From: Acidobacteriota bacterium
GTDB taxonomy: Bacteria; Acidobacteriota; Holophagae; Acanthopleuribacterales; Acanthopleuribacteraceae
Reading direction: 5' to 3'
Assembly: GCA_020439745.1 (NCBI GenBank)
Contig: JAGQSC010000029.1
Span: 1-64,000 of the forward strand
DNA length: 64,000 nt
The position numbers and the translations under genes were made by a program. Below the pieces are notes generated by a model that was not told the origin of the DNA, did not search any database, and worked only from the letters and a program-made list of their open reading frames with translations. Shown here one piece after another: positions 46,533 to 54,881 of this stretch; positions within the stretch are counted from its first letter, which is position 1, and every line of letters begins with the position of its first letter.

Positions 46533-48448
46533 TGTGTTCCTCGCAGTCGATGGAGCCGGTTTTCATAGAGGTAAGATGCCGTGTGAATAAATGCCAAGAG
46601 ATCGCGTTCCAAACCTATGTTTTGTGGGCCCGGTTGCAGTCCTTGATCCGTTCGATCAAACGTTTTGGGCTGATCGCCAGGTAATACAATGGCAACCTGT
46701 TCGCTGGTCATAAGGGCATAGGCATCGTGGTATTGCATGAAGGCAACATCGTTTTGTGCACTGAACACACTTCTACCGAGGATGGGATGCTCCAGGGATA
46801 TGCCGATGAAATCGAGGGCAGTGGCGGTCGCGTCAGGTTGCGAAAGAAGTCGTTGATCCTGGTGGGGAGTCACGTTGGGGCCAATGATCAGACCTGGAAC
46901 TTTGAAGTGCTCGATGGGTACCAAATCCCTGCCAAAGACCCTTGCATCATGATCGGCAATCACTAGGAAGACCGTATCTTCGAAATAGTCAGCGGATTTG
47001 GCCTTTTCAAAAAAGGCTCCCAGGGCATAGTCTGCGTATTTGACCGCACGTAAGTTGGCCGGCAGATCGTCATCTGCGATCCGCCCTGAAGGGAATTCAA
47101 AGGGCGTATGGAACGACGTGGTAAACACGATCGAAACGAACGGCTGGCTCTTAGCGTGGCATGTTTGGAAATATTCGTGGGCCTTGTTGAACAAGTCTTC
47201 GTCGCAAACTCCCCAGATTCCCCGAAAAATAGGATCGTCAAAGTCTTTCTCGTCGATGATCAGATCAAAGCCGTTGCCCAGGTACCAGTGACCCATGTTA
47301 TCAAAGCGTCGTTCCCCTCCATAAATGAAACTTGATTCATATTTAAGTGGCTTCAGCAATTGAGCAACCGTAAAAAAACCGCTTTGAGCTTTGGTCCGTT
47401 TCACAACGCTTTCGCCGGGTACAGGAAGAAAGCCAGCAACCACAGCCTCCATGCCACGTACTGATCGGATCCCGGTTGCGTACAGATTCTGAAACGCGTG
47501 ACCCTCCTGGCTCAGTGCGTCCAGATAAGGCGTAAGTCCAGGCTGACCGCCAAAAGAAGCGACAAACTGGCTACCCAGGCTCTCTTCAAGGATGACCACC
47601 AGATTCAGGGGTCGATCGCGTGGGAAGTGGGTCTCTTCTTGTCGTAGAAAGGGCATGTCGCCCACGCTGTTTTCAATGGACAGTCTGGATCGAACCAAGT
47701 CGATGGCCTCGTCTGTGGGTAACTCGCCATAGAGTCCAATGTCAGTACTGTGCCTTTGCCTCGAATAGATAGTGTAGCCCAACGTGTATGTAGCGTTCTT
47801 GGTCACTTCGTTGACCAGGTGTGAGTTGCTGAATGCGATATCCGACAAATTGGCCGGACGATGGCCTAAAGATGACCGGACACCCATAAACTGCAAAATT
47901 AGAACACCACAAAGGAACGATAATCGGAGGAACAAGCTCTTATTCGTGACGATTGTGCGGGCTTTGACATAACGTGTGAAGACAAAGATCGTTGCGGAAA
48001 GCACGATAACCACACACAGCAAAGCCAGTTTGTATTGTGCAAATATCATCGATCCCACTTCGTGAGGATAGGCCAAATAATTAATGAATAAGTCATTGGG
48101 TCGAGAATCAAATTCAGCTAAGAACGGCACAGAAGCGATTTCCATGAAGATTACAGCCATGGCGACCAGCAACAGATAGGTCTTCAGTATTGCGTTTTGA
48201 GGGCCCTGCCACCGCTTGGGTATCAGGAATAACAAAAACGTTGGAATCACGAGCAGAATGCATGCGGTCATGACGTCATGTCTCAGCCCATGCAGGAACA
48301 CCAGGGCACTGTGGTCTTCATGGGCTACCAAACGTTTCCAATTAAACAGGAACAGAACCAACCGACCCGCTGAAAAGACAGTCAGCAACGCAAGGTGAGT
48401 CAGCGCCAGGAATCGGACACCCGACACTTCACGATGTTTGAATATCAT
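46529..48448 (-). CDS. LTA synthase-like phosphoglycerol transferase (sulfatase fold)
   Basis: A 639-aa protein with about five transmembrane helices in the first 190 residues and an extracytoplasmic alkaline-phosphatase/sulfatase domain after residue ~275. Metal and catalytic motifs are Glu288/Glu289 (VVILEES), TGIRSVRG at 325-332, SFHTPF at 445-450 and DH at 499-500. In LtaS and OpgB the nucleophile is a Thr; here the aligned residue appears to be Ser329. Family members transfer glycerophosphate from phosphatidylglycerol to teichoic acids or periplasmic glucans. In a Gram-negative cell a periplasmic glycan or lipid acceptor is more likely (inference). It is coupled to the GDPD-like gene. 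Confidence 0.88.
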   Translation of the reverse strand: MIFKHREVSGVRFLALTHLALLTVFSAGRLVLFLFNWKRLVAHEDHSALVFLHGLRHDVMTACILLVIPTFLLFLIPKRWQGPQNAILKTYLLLVAMAVIFMEIASVPFLAEFDSRPNDLFINYLAYPHEVGSMIFAQYKLALLCVVIVLSATIFVFTRYVKARTIVTNKSLFLRLSFLCGVLILQFMGVRSSLGHRPANLSDIAFSNSHLVNEVTKNATYTLGYTIYSRQRHSTDIGLYGELPTDEAIDLVRSRLSIENSVGDMPFLRQEETHFPRDRPLNLVVILEESLGSQFVASFGGQPGLTPYLDALSQEGHAFQNLYATGIRSVRGMEAVVAGFLPVPGESVVKRTKAQSGFFTVAQLLKPLKYESSFIYGGERRFDNMGHWYLGNGFDLIIDEKDFDDPIFRGIWGVCDEDLFNKAHEYFQTCHAKSQPFVSIVFTTSFHTPFEFPSGRIADDDLPANLRAVKYADYALGAFFEKAKSADYFEDTVFLVIADHDARVFGRDLVPIEHFKVPGLIIGPNVTPHQDQRLLSQPDATATALDFIGISLEHPILGRSVFSAQNDVAFMQYHDAYALMTSEQVAIVLPGDQPKTFDRTDQGLQPGPQNIGLERDLLAFIHTASYLYENRLHRLRGTH

Positions 48449-48739
48449 GGATCGAGCCTGCGTATCTTCTGGGCTCCATAATCTGTCACTTCGGAAACGA
48501 TTTCATGAACTTGCATGCACACCTAATTGCCACCGAACACCTAATGAGTCGACTCGAGTGCGTCACACCTACCAATGGGTAGTGGCTGTAGAAAGTTATT
48601 TCGGGACTCATAGGCTGTCGGAGCCAAGAAACTTGTGATGATACCACTCCAAATAGCTAAACGCCCCATTCTGTGCACCTGAAGATGAAGATGTGATGAT
48701 GAGATGAGGCATTCGTTTTCTGATAAGGAGCCAACTGAG
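48449..48739. other. Intergenic region upstream of the sigma-54 control region
   Basis: I see no gene here. It must contain the promoter of the leftward LTA-synthase-like gene. There is a purine-rich stretch (GATGAAGATGTGATGATGAG) near 48684 but no clear promoter boxes. Confidence 0.4.
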
Positions 48740-48775
48740 CGGACATCTGTCCGATCTTGCCGGACACCTGTCCGG
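48740..48775 (+). promoter_or_regulatory. Paired palindromic upstream activator sites
   Basis: Two palindromes share the core GGACA-NN-TGTCC: CGGACATCTGTCCG at 48740-48753 and CCGGACACCTGTCCGG at 48760-48775. Their centres are 21 bp apart, two helical turns, as expected for cooperative binding of NtrC-type dimers. They lie about 130-160 bp upstream of the -24/-12 promoter, a typical enhancer distance. The regulator at 53553-54881 is the obvious candidate binder (inference). Confidence 0.8.
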
Positions 48776-48900
48776 TAGCACTTAAACGCATGGAAATAAA
48801 CATGTTATGTGTTTCAGCGGGGTGCCTGGCGATGACCTTGCCTTCTTCGGCTTGCCTCAATAAACTGTTTTAAATCAGACACTTGAGGAAAGTCGATTAA

Positions 48901-48916
48901 TTGGCATGGCACTTGC
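48901..48916 (+). promoter_or_regulatory. Sigma-54 (-24/-12) promoter of the exporter operon
   Basis: TTGGCATGGCACTTGC matches the TGGCAC-N5-TTGC consensus, with the GG at 48903-48904 and the GC at 48915-48916 spaced 12 nt apart as required. Transcription would start near 48928, leaving a leader of only about 16 nt that contains the AAGGAG ribosome binding site for the ATG at 48944. Confidence 0.82.
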
Positions 48917-48943
48917 CCAAAAGGGAGTCAAGGAGTTCGCCAA

Positions 48944-50206
48944 ATGGCCATACAGGACACTTCAGGACAAGATCGCATCATCCAGCCCACTCGGAAACCT
49001 ATGCGCTGGTGGGTCACTGGTCTGATTATCATCGCTCTGGTTGCAACGGTCGGCCTGAATTTCAAGTCCTGGTTTGCTGCCGAGCGGTCCTTTGAGCGGG
49101 CGCGCATTCGCACGGCCACGGTTACCCGGGGCGATCTGACCCGTGAATTAGCGGTAGAAGGTCGCATTGTGGCGTCGTCCTACCCAACGCTTTATGCGAC
49201 TGCGGGCGGCACCATCAAGCTACATGTACGTTCAGGCGACCAGGTTGAACGTGACGCAGTGCTTGCGGAAATTGATAGCCCCGAGTTGCGTAATCAATTA
49301 CTTCAGGAGACTTCAGCGCTGGCATCGTTGGAATCTGAGCTTACAAGAAAATTGATTGCTTCACGGACCAAGACACTGGAGAACAAGCAGGACGTGGACT
49401 TGAAAGGGCTCACATTGGAAACAGCTCGGCGTGAATTGACTCGCTCCAAACAGCTGTTTGACGAGGGATTGATCAATAGCAGTGAGTACGATGCTGCCCA
49501 GGACCAGGTGAAGATTGCAGAGTTGGAATACCGACACGCTGCAGAAAAGGCGGAACTCGACCGGTCCACCCAAGAATTGGAAACACAAAATTGGCAAGAG
49601 CAACGGGACCGTCAGAAGTTGGTTGTAGCTGAGGCGCAGCGAAAAGTGGATGAACTGGTGTTGCGTTCACCGGTAGCTGGAATGGTGGGCAGTCTGTTGG
49701 TGGATCCGCGAGACACTGTGATGGCCAACCAAGCGATTCTCACAGTCATCGATCTGTCAGCTTTTGAGATTGAGATTCAAATCCCGGAATTTTATGCGGA
49801 CGATGTACAAATAGGACTGGAAGCGGCGATTGCGTATGAGGGGCAAACGTTTGCAGGACGCGTGTCATTGGTCTCGCCTGAAGTCAACAACTCAGTGGTA
49901 GTGGGACGCGTGGTTTTTGATGGAGAGGGCCCCAGTGGCCTGCGACAGAATCAAAGAGTGTCCACCCGTATTTTGCTGAGTACCCGCACAGACGTCCTTA
50001 AGGTGCGTCGCGGCCCATTTCTGGAAGCGGGAGGCGGGCATACCACCTACGTGGTGCGCGGCAACTTGGCTTATAAAATGCCCATTCAGACGGGTTCGGC
50101 CAGTCTCACAGAGGTGGAGATTGTGTCAGGACTCAATGAAGGGGACGAGATGGTTATTTCTGATCCTGGCGTTTTTCAGGGATCGGAAACGGTTTATTTG
50201 CGTTAA
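48944..50206 (+). CDS. Periplasmic adaptor (HlyD/MacA-type membrane fusion protein)
   Basis: A 420-aa protein with an N-terminal membrane anchor (WWVTGLIIIALVATVGL, ~22-38), a biotinyl-lipoyl half (VRSGDQVERDAVLAEID), a long coiled-coil hairpin (~105-240), the returning lipoyl half (LRSPVAGMVGSLLVDPRDTV) and a beta-barrel plus proximal domain ending in GLNEGDEMVISDP. The AAGGAG site is 8 nt before the ATG. As first gene of the operon it would link the inner-membrane ABC permeases to an outer-membrane channel; no TolC-like gene is in the window. It could serve in drug, lipid or peptide export. Confidence 0.9.
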   Translation: MAIQDTSGQDRIIQPTRKPMRWWVTGLIIIALVATVGLNFKSWFAAERSFERARIRTATVTRGDLTRELAVEGRIVASSYPTLYATAGGTIKLHVRSGDQVERDAVLAEIDSPELRNQLLQETSALASLESELTRKLIASRTKTLENKQDVDLKGLTLETARRELTRSKQLFDEGLINSSEYDAAQDQVKIAELEYRHAAEKAELDRSTQELETQNWQEQRDRQKLVVAEAQRKVDELVLRSPVAGMVGSLLVDPRDTVMANQAILTVIDLSAFEIEIQIPEFYADDVQIGLEAAIAYEGQTFAGRVSLVSPEVNNSVVVGRVVFDGEGPSGLRQNQRVSTRILLSTRTDVLKVRRGPFLEAGGGHTTYVVRGNLAYKMPIQTGSASLTEVEIVSGLNEGDEMVISDPGVFQGSETVYLR

Positions 50207-50222
50207 CGAAGGAGGCTCAAGC

Positions 50223-50936
50223 ATGTTGTCCATGGTCAATGTCAGCAAGGTCTATCGCACCGATTATGTGGAGACTTATGCGCTGAACGAATTTAACCTT
50301 AATGTAGAGAAAGGCGAGTTCCTTGCCCTCATGGGCCCGTCAGGGTCGGGAAAGTCTACTTTTCTCAATGTGGCAGGTCTATTGGATGACTTTTCGTCAG
50401 GTCAGTATCTTTTGGACGGCCAGGATGTGTCGCGGCTCAGCGATGCGCAGCGCTCGCACATCCGCAACCGAAACATCGGCTTCATATTTCAGAGCTTCAA
50501 TCTGATTCCCGATCTAAACGTCTTTGACAATGTGGACGTGCCCCTGCGCTATCGCGGGATCTCAGCCCCAGAACGGAAACGCATGATCGAGGAAGCCTTG
50601 GAAATCGTGGGCCTATTAGGCCGAAAGCGACATCTTCCTTCGCAACTTTCTGGTGGTCAGCAACAGCGTGTGGCAATCGCACGTGCCATTGCTGGAACCC
50701 CTAAACTCATGCTGGCAGATGAACCTACCGGTAACTTAGATTCGGGAATGGCTCGCCAGATCATGGACCTCTTGGAAAAGATCAACCAGGCCGGGGGCAC
50801 TTTGATCATGGTGACTCACGACCCGGAGCTTGCCGCGCGGGCCCACCGTCAAATTCACATTCTCGACGGCAAAATCGTCGACTTAGACACAGCTGTTACG
50901 GGTTCCATCCGTGAACCCCAATCCGCTGCTTCTTGA
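50223..50936 (+). CDS. ABC transporter ATP-binding protein (MacB/LolD type)
   Basis: The start at 50223 (MLSMVNVSKVYRTDYV) has AAGGAGG about 7 nt upstream; a longer open frame from 50121 lies within the adaptor gene and is not used. The 237-aa protein has Walker A GPSGSGKST, a Q-loop (FIFQSFNLIP), the signature LSGGQQQR, Walker B LMLADEPTGNLD and the H-loop VTHDPE. FIFQSFNLIP and LADEPTGNLDS are typical of the MacB/LolD/FtsE group that works with FtsX-type permeases, which follow directly. It sits 16 nt after the adaptor gene and overlaps the next gene. Confidence 0.93.
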   Translation: MLSMVNVSKVYRTDYVETYALNEFNLNVEKGEFLALMGPSGSGKSTFLNVAGLLDDFSSGQYLLDGQDVSRLSDAQRSHIRNRNIGFIFQSFNLIPDLNVFDNVDVPLRYRGISAPERKRMIEEALEIVGLLGRKRHLPSQLSGGQQQRVAIARAIAGTPKLMLADEPTGNLDSGMARQIMDLLEKINQAGGTLIMVTHDPELAARAHRQIHILDGKIVDLDTAVTGSIREPQSAAS

Positions 50937-52282
50937 GTGAGGCAATGATGTTTGGATTCCATCTGAAAATGGCTTGGTTGGGCATATCTCGTGCGCCATG
51001 GATCTCAGTGATTTCGATTGGTGCCATAGCACTGGGCGTGGCGGTTTCGACTTCCATGACCTCGTTACATCATCTGTTCACGCAAGATCCAATACCCGAG
51101 AAGAGTGATCGCTTGTTTAATGTTCGAACCGATAGTTGGGACCCTGACCGCGATTTCTTTGCCGTGCCGCCAGGTGAGCCACCGAAAGCGCAAACCTATC
51201 GCGACATGAAGGGTTTGATGGAAAACGATATTGCGCTTGGCCAGACCGGTGTGGCCAATGCAACGGGCTTTGTGTTCCCCAAGTACCCTCAGATCCGCCC
51301 CTACCAGAGTCTGATCCGCCTGTGTCATGCCGACTTCTTCAGTATGTTCAACGTACCCTTCAAATACGGGGGTCCCTGGTCTAGGGATGTGGATCAAAGT
51401 CTTGAGGCGGTGGTGGTGCTCAGTCAAGACGGTAACCAGAAGCTGTTTGGCGGCGACAACAGCGTAGGCGAGTCGGTACGCATCGGAACCCGCGAGTTCA
51501 CCGTGATCGGTGTGCTGGACGAGTTCCAACCGATGCCCTTGTATTACGACGTGGTGAACAGCTTAGGTGGCAAGATCCGCGATTTCTTTGTGCCCTTCGA
51601 TTTCATTCGACAGCCAGATCTAGAACTCAGTATATGGGGTGATACAGATGGATGGGGTCCCGGTGAAACCTTCCAAGGAGATAACTTGTTTACCCAGGCT
51701 GAATTCTATTGGATTCAGTATTGGGTGGAATTGGCACCCGCGAACGTGGCCGACTATGAACAGTTTGTCGACGACTATGCACGTGAGCAAAAGGCGTTGG
51801 GTCGATTCCCTCGACCGCTCAATAATCGCGTCACGCCTTTGCTGGGTTGGGTATCGGAACGCAATTTTGGTCTGGGTATGACGCGAGCCATGATGATTAT
51901 TTCGATCTTGTTTCTGGCGGTATGCGCCATCAATCTTTCGGGTTTGTTGCTGGGTAAGTTTTTAGCCCGTTCCTCAATCACCGGCGTGCACCGAGCATTG
52001 GGTGCATCTCGCCGCGCTATCTTCCTACAACACTTGCTTGAGTGCGAGTTGATAGGGTTTAGTGGTGGCGCGCTTGGGTTGCTACTAGCCTTTGGCGGAC
52101 TTCGCTGGGTGGCTCGTGCCATCTCGATTGGCGCCGATCGACTGAACACGGATCTATTTACGGTGGACGGCTTTACGGCTGTGATTGCTTTTGTTTTTGC
52201 ATTAGTTGCGGGCATGGTGGCCGGACTATATCCCTCATGGCGGGCCGGGCGAGTGGCGCCCGCGCTGCAGTTGAAAGTCTAA
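50933..52282 (+). CDS. ABC transporter permease (FtsX/MacB type), first copy
   Basis: A 449-aa protein with one N-terminal helix (WISVISIGAIALGVAVSTSM), a large periplasmic MacB-type domain (~50-315) and three C-terminal helices (AMMIISILFLAVCAINLSGL, the HRALGASRRAIFLQHLLECEL region, and AVIAFVFALVAGMVAGLYPSWRAGR). The RALGAS motif is characteristic of FtsX permeases. The TTG at 50933 overlaps the ATPase stop; the ATG at 50945 or 50948 is an equally possible start. It probably pairs with the second permease as a heterodimer. Confidence 0.9.
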   Translation: MSEAMMFGFHLKMAWLGISRAPWISVISIGAIALGVAVSTSMTSLHHLFTQDPIPEKSDRLFNVRTDSWDPDRDFFAVPPGEPPKAQTYRDMKGLMENDIALGQTGVANATGFVFPKYPQIRPYQSLIRLCHADFFSMFNVPFKYGGPWSRDVDQSLEAVVVLSQDGNQKLFGGDNSVGESVRIGTREFTVIGVLDEFQPMPLYYDVVNSLGGKIRDFFVPFDFIRQPDLELSIWGDTDGWGPGETFQGDNLFTQAEFYWIQYWVELAPANVADYEQFVDDYAREQKALGRFPRPLNNRVTPLLGWVSERNFGLGMTRAMMIISILFLAVCAINLSGLLLGKFLARSSITGVHRALGASRRAIFLQHLLECELIGFSGGALGLLLAFGGLRWVARAISIGADRLNTDLFTVDGFTAVIAFVFALVAGMVAGLYPSWRAGRVAPALQLKV

Positions 52283-52292
52283 GGAGGCAGAC

Positions 52293-53534
52293 ATGGAATT
52301 GGGACCCATTCTTCGAAGTATGACCCGCAACAAGACAGGCGTTGGTCTGTTGGTCTTTGAAATCGCTATCACCATGGCCATCGTGTTGAATGCCGCCATG
52401 CTGATTATGGACAACAAGGCGCGCTTGGAAATTCCCACCGGATTGGCGGAACAGCAAATAGCCCAAGTGTCTTACACCTCTTACAGTGAACAGGCCGGCG
52501 ATGTGTTTTACTTCAATCAGCTGGTGGATCGTGATTTGGAAGCGATTCGAGCGCTGCCCGGCGTGAAAGCTGCCAGCGCGATTGCACCCACCCCACTACA
52601 AGGGGGCGGGAGCTCCACACAACGTAAACCCGTGGGTGCCGATCCCACCCGTTTGGTTCGTTGTCCCAGATACTCTGTGGACCCGCATTTCCTCGAAACT
52701 TTAGGTCTTGATTTGGTGGCTGGCCGCAATTTTAGAGAGGAAGATATGCCAGAAGTGCGTGATCCCGACGAGCCCATGCCTGATGATTTGCCACCCATGC
52801 CTGTGATTGTGACGCAAGACCTGGCCGATGCTCTATTTCCTGATGGCAATGCGTTGGGTCAACTGATTACCTACGACGATGACTCCAGACACAATGAAAT
52901 CACTGGCATTGTGCGGTACATGTTCACCCCATACGACATGGGCAAAAGCGGCATGGAAACGCGGATCATCTTCATGCCGGAACGCCGCGGTGATGCCAGT
53001 TCGAAAACCTATTTGGTACGCACGACTGGAGAAACTCCCGCAGCGCTTTTTCCCAACATAGACCAAGTATTGAACAGCAATGACGACCGCAGGGTTATCG
53101 ACATCATGCCGCTGGCTGAAATCAAAAGAGCGGGCTTGGCTGTGAATTTATTCGTCGTGAAGGCACTGTCGGTGACCATGTTCCTATTGGTGGCTGTGAC
53201 TGCCATCGGGATCTTTGGCTTGACTTCGTTTTCTGTAGCAGGTCGTACCCGGCAGATAGGGACACGTCGCGCATTGGGTGCAACCAAAGCTGCGATTGTC
53301 CGCTACTTCCTCGTGGAGAATGGATTGATGACCCTGATGGGTGTCAGTTTGGGTGCTGTGATGGCCATGGCATTGAATAGTGTGATCGTGAAACAGACCG
53401 ACGGAACACCGCTCAGTATGGGTCCACTTCTTGCCGGTGTGCTGTGTCTATGGCTGATCGGGTTGTTGGCCGCATTGATACCATCCTTGCGAGCAGCCTC
53501 TGTTCCACCAGTAGTAGCGACGCGAGCTACCTAA
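52293..53534 (+). CDS. ABC transporter permease (FtsX/MacB type), second copy
   Basis: A 413-aa protein with the same layout: an N-terminal helix (GLLVFEIAITMAIVLNAAML), a periplasmic domain, and C-terminal helices with GTRRALGATKAAIVRYFLVENG and PSLRAASVPPVVATRA. It differs enough from its neighbour to make a heterodimeric transporter likely. AAGGAGG lies 6 nt before the ATG, and it is 10 nt after the first permease gene. Confidence 0.9.
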   Translation: MELGPILRSMTRNKTGVGLLVFEIAITMAIVLNAAMLIMDNKARLEIPTGLAEQQIAQVSYTSYSEQAGDVFYFNQLVDRDLEAIRALPGVKAASAIAPTPLQGGGSSTQRKPVGADPTRLVRCPRYSVDPHFLETLGLDLVAGRNFREEDMPEVRDPDEPMPDDLPPMPVIVTQDLADALFPDGNALGQLITYDDDSRHNEITGIVRYMFTPYDMGKSGMETRIIFMPERRGDASSKTYLVRTTGETPAALFPNIDQVLNSNDDRRVIDIMPLAEIKRAGLAVNLFVVKALSVTMFLLVAVTAIGIFGLTSFSVAGRTRQIGTRRALGATKAAIVRYFLVENGLMTLMGVSLGAVMAMALNSVIVKQTDGTPLSMGPLLAGVLCLWLIGLLAALIPSLRAASVPPVVATRAT

Positions 53535-53552
53535 TGCCGTTAGAATACCCAT

Positions 53553-54881
53553 ATGGAAAAGGTGTTAATTGTTGACGATCACGAAGGTGTTCGTGAAGCG
53601 TTAACCGTTCTGTTTGAGATCGAGGGAATCCCAGCCTTGGCTGTGGATTCCCCCGCCGCCGCTTTGCGCGTGATCCGTTCCCAACCTATTGGCGTGGTCG
53701 TTCAAGATATGAATTTCAGTCGCAACGCCACCTCCGGCGAAGAAGGTGTGGCCCTGTTCAAGTCCATCCGAGCCCATGATCCACATCTGCCCGTATTGCT
53801 GATGACTGCTTGGACCTCCCTTGAAACGGCCGTGCGATTGGTGAAGGAAGGCGCTCAAGATTACTTGGCCAAACCATGGAATGACGCGCAAATGGTTCGT
53901 TGTATTCGAGACTTGCTGGACGTGCGGGGTCGGCTTTCCAGTGGACGCACCGTTGCAGCCGAAGACAAAGATGTCGTGCACGCCAGCCGCGCCATGTCGG
54001 ATGTCTTGCATCTGGCTCATCAAGTGGCTGTTTCGGATGTTCCGGTTCTGATCTCTGGCCCCAACGGCGTCGGCAAGGAAAAGATAGCGGATGTGATTCA
54101 GCGTCACTCAAACCGTGGTCGCCAACCTTATGTCAAAGTGAATGCCGGGGCCATTCCTGCCGAACTGTTGGAAAGTGAGCTTTTTGGTGCGGAGGCAGGT
54201 GCTTTCACTGGCGCACAAAAACGAAGGATCGGACATTTCGAAACCGCTCATCGCGGCACATTGTTCCTGGACGAAATCGGTAATCTTTCCAGTTCTGGTC
54301 AGATGAAACTGCTGCGAGTGCTGCAATCGGGTGAGTTTCAACGATTGGGATCCAGCCAGACCATTGAGGTGGATACCCGGATCATCAGTGCCACGAATGA
54401 GGACCTCAGACAGCTGGTTCAGGACGGACGGTTCCGACAGGACTTGTATTTTCGTCTGAATGTCATTGAGCTATACATACCACCGCTGCGTGACCGGGTT
54501 GAAGATATTGAGCCGTTGGCGCGCTATTTCTTGGGAAAGTATCAGTCCGGTAAGGCCGTGGATTTCAGTGCTGATGCCCTTGAAGCTCTGAACCATCATC
54601 CGTGGGATGGTAACGTGCGTGAGCTTGAGAATTGTATACGCAGGGCAACGGTATTGGCCAAAGGTTCATTGATCAATGAATCCGATCTGTTCTTGAGCGG
54701 CACGATTGTGTTGAGTGAAGAGGATCGCCAACAACAGGCACACATCGAACGTGCTCTGCGGCAAGCCGGTGGCCAGGTAGCGCAGGCTGCCCGTGAACTC
54801 GGCGTGTCGCGTCAGGCCCTTTATCGCAAGATGGACAAATACGGTATCTCGGTGGAGCGCACCGTTCGTGACGACAGCTAA
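53553..54881 (+). CDS. NtrC-family sigma-54-dependent response regulator
   Basis: A 442-aa protein. The receiver domain (1-120) has Asp8/Asp9, phosphoacceptor Asp52, a Thr/Trp switch (LLMTAW) and KPW. The AAA+ domain (~145-375) has Walker A SGPNGVGKE, where most family members have GETGTGKE, the sigma-54 contact loop GAFTGA, Walker B GTLFLDEIG, sensor ISATNEDL and the arginine finger region FRQDLYFRLN. The C-terminal Fis-type helix-turn-helix is GGQVAQAARELGVSRQALYRKM (split here as GGQVAQAARELGV and SRQALYRKM). It is encoded in the operon whose promoter carries sigma-54 boxes and paired palindromes, so it is likely autoregulatory. No clear Shine-Dalgarno precedes the ATG. Confidence 0.92.
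   Translation: MEKVLIVDDHEGVREALTVLFEIEGIPALAVDSPAAALRVIRSQPIGVVVQDMNFSRNATSGEEGVALFKSIRAHDPHLPVLLMTAWTSLETAVRLVKEGAQDYLAKPWNDAQMVRCIRDLLDVRGRLSSGRTVAAEDKDVVHASRAMSDVLHLAHQVAVSDVPVLISGPNGVGKEKIADVIQRHSNRGRQPYVKVNAGAIPAELLESELFGAEAGAFTGAQKRRIGHFETAHRGTLFLDEIGNLSSSGQMKLLRVLQSGEFQRLGSSQTIEVDTRIISATNEDLRQLVQDGRFRQDLYFRLNVIELYIPPLRDRVEDIEPLARYFLGKYQSGKAVDFSADALEALNHHPWDGNVRELENCIRRATVLAKGSLINESDLFLSGTIVLSEEDRQQQAHIERALRQAGGQVAQAARELGVSRQALYRKMDKYGISVERTVRDDS

Noticed and set aside
48944-53534. Naming the exporter genes macA/macB
   Set aside because: Here ATPase and permease are separate and there are two permeases, unlike true MacB, which fuses both; no gene symbol is justified.
54793-54867. Longer N-terminus for the histidine kinase
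   Set aside because: It would be read from inside the regulator's helix-turn-helix region; the GTG at 54868 gives a normal 14-nt overlap.
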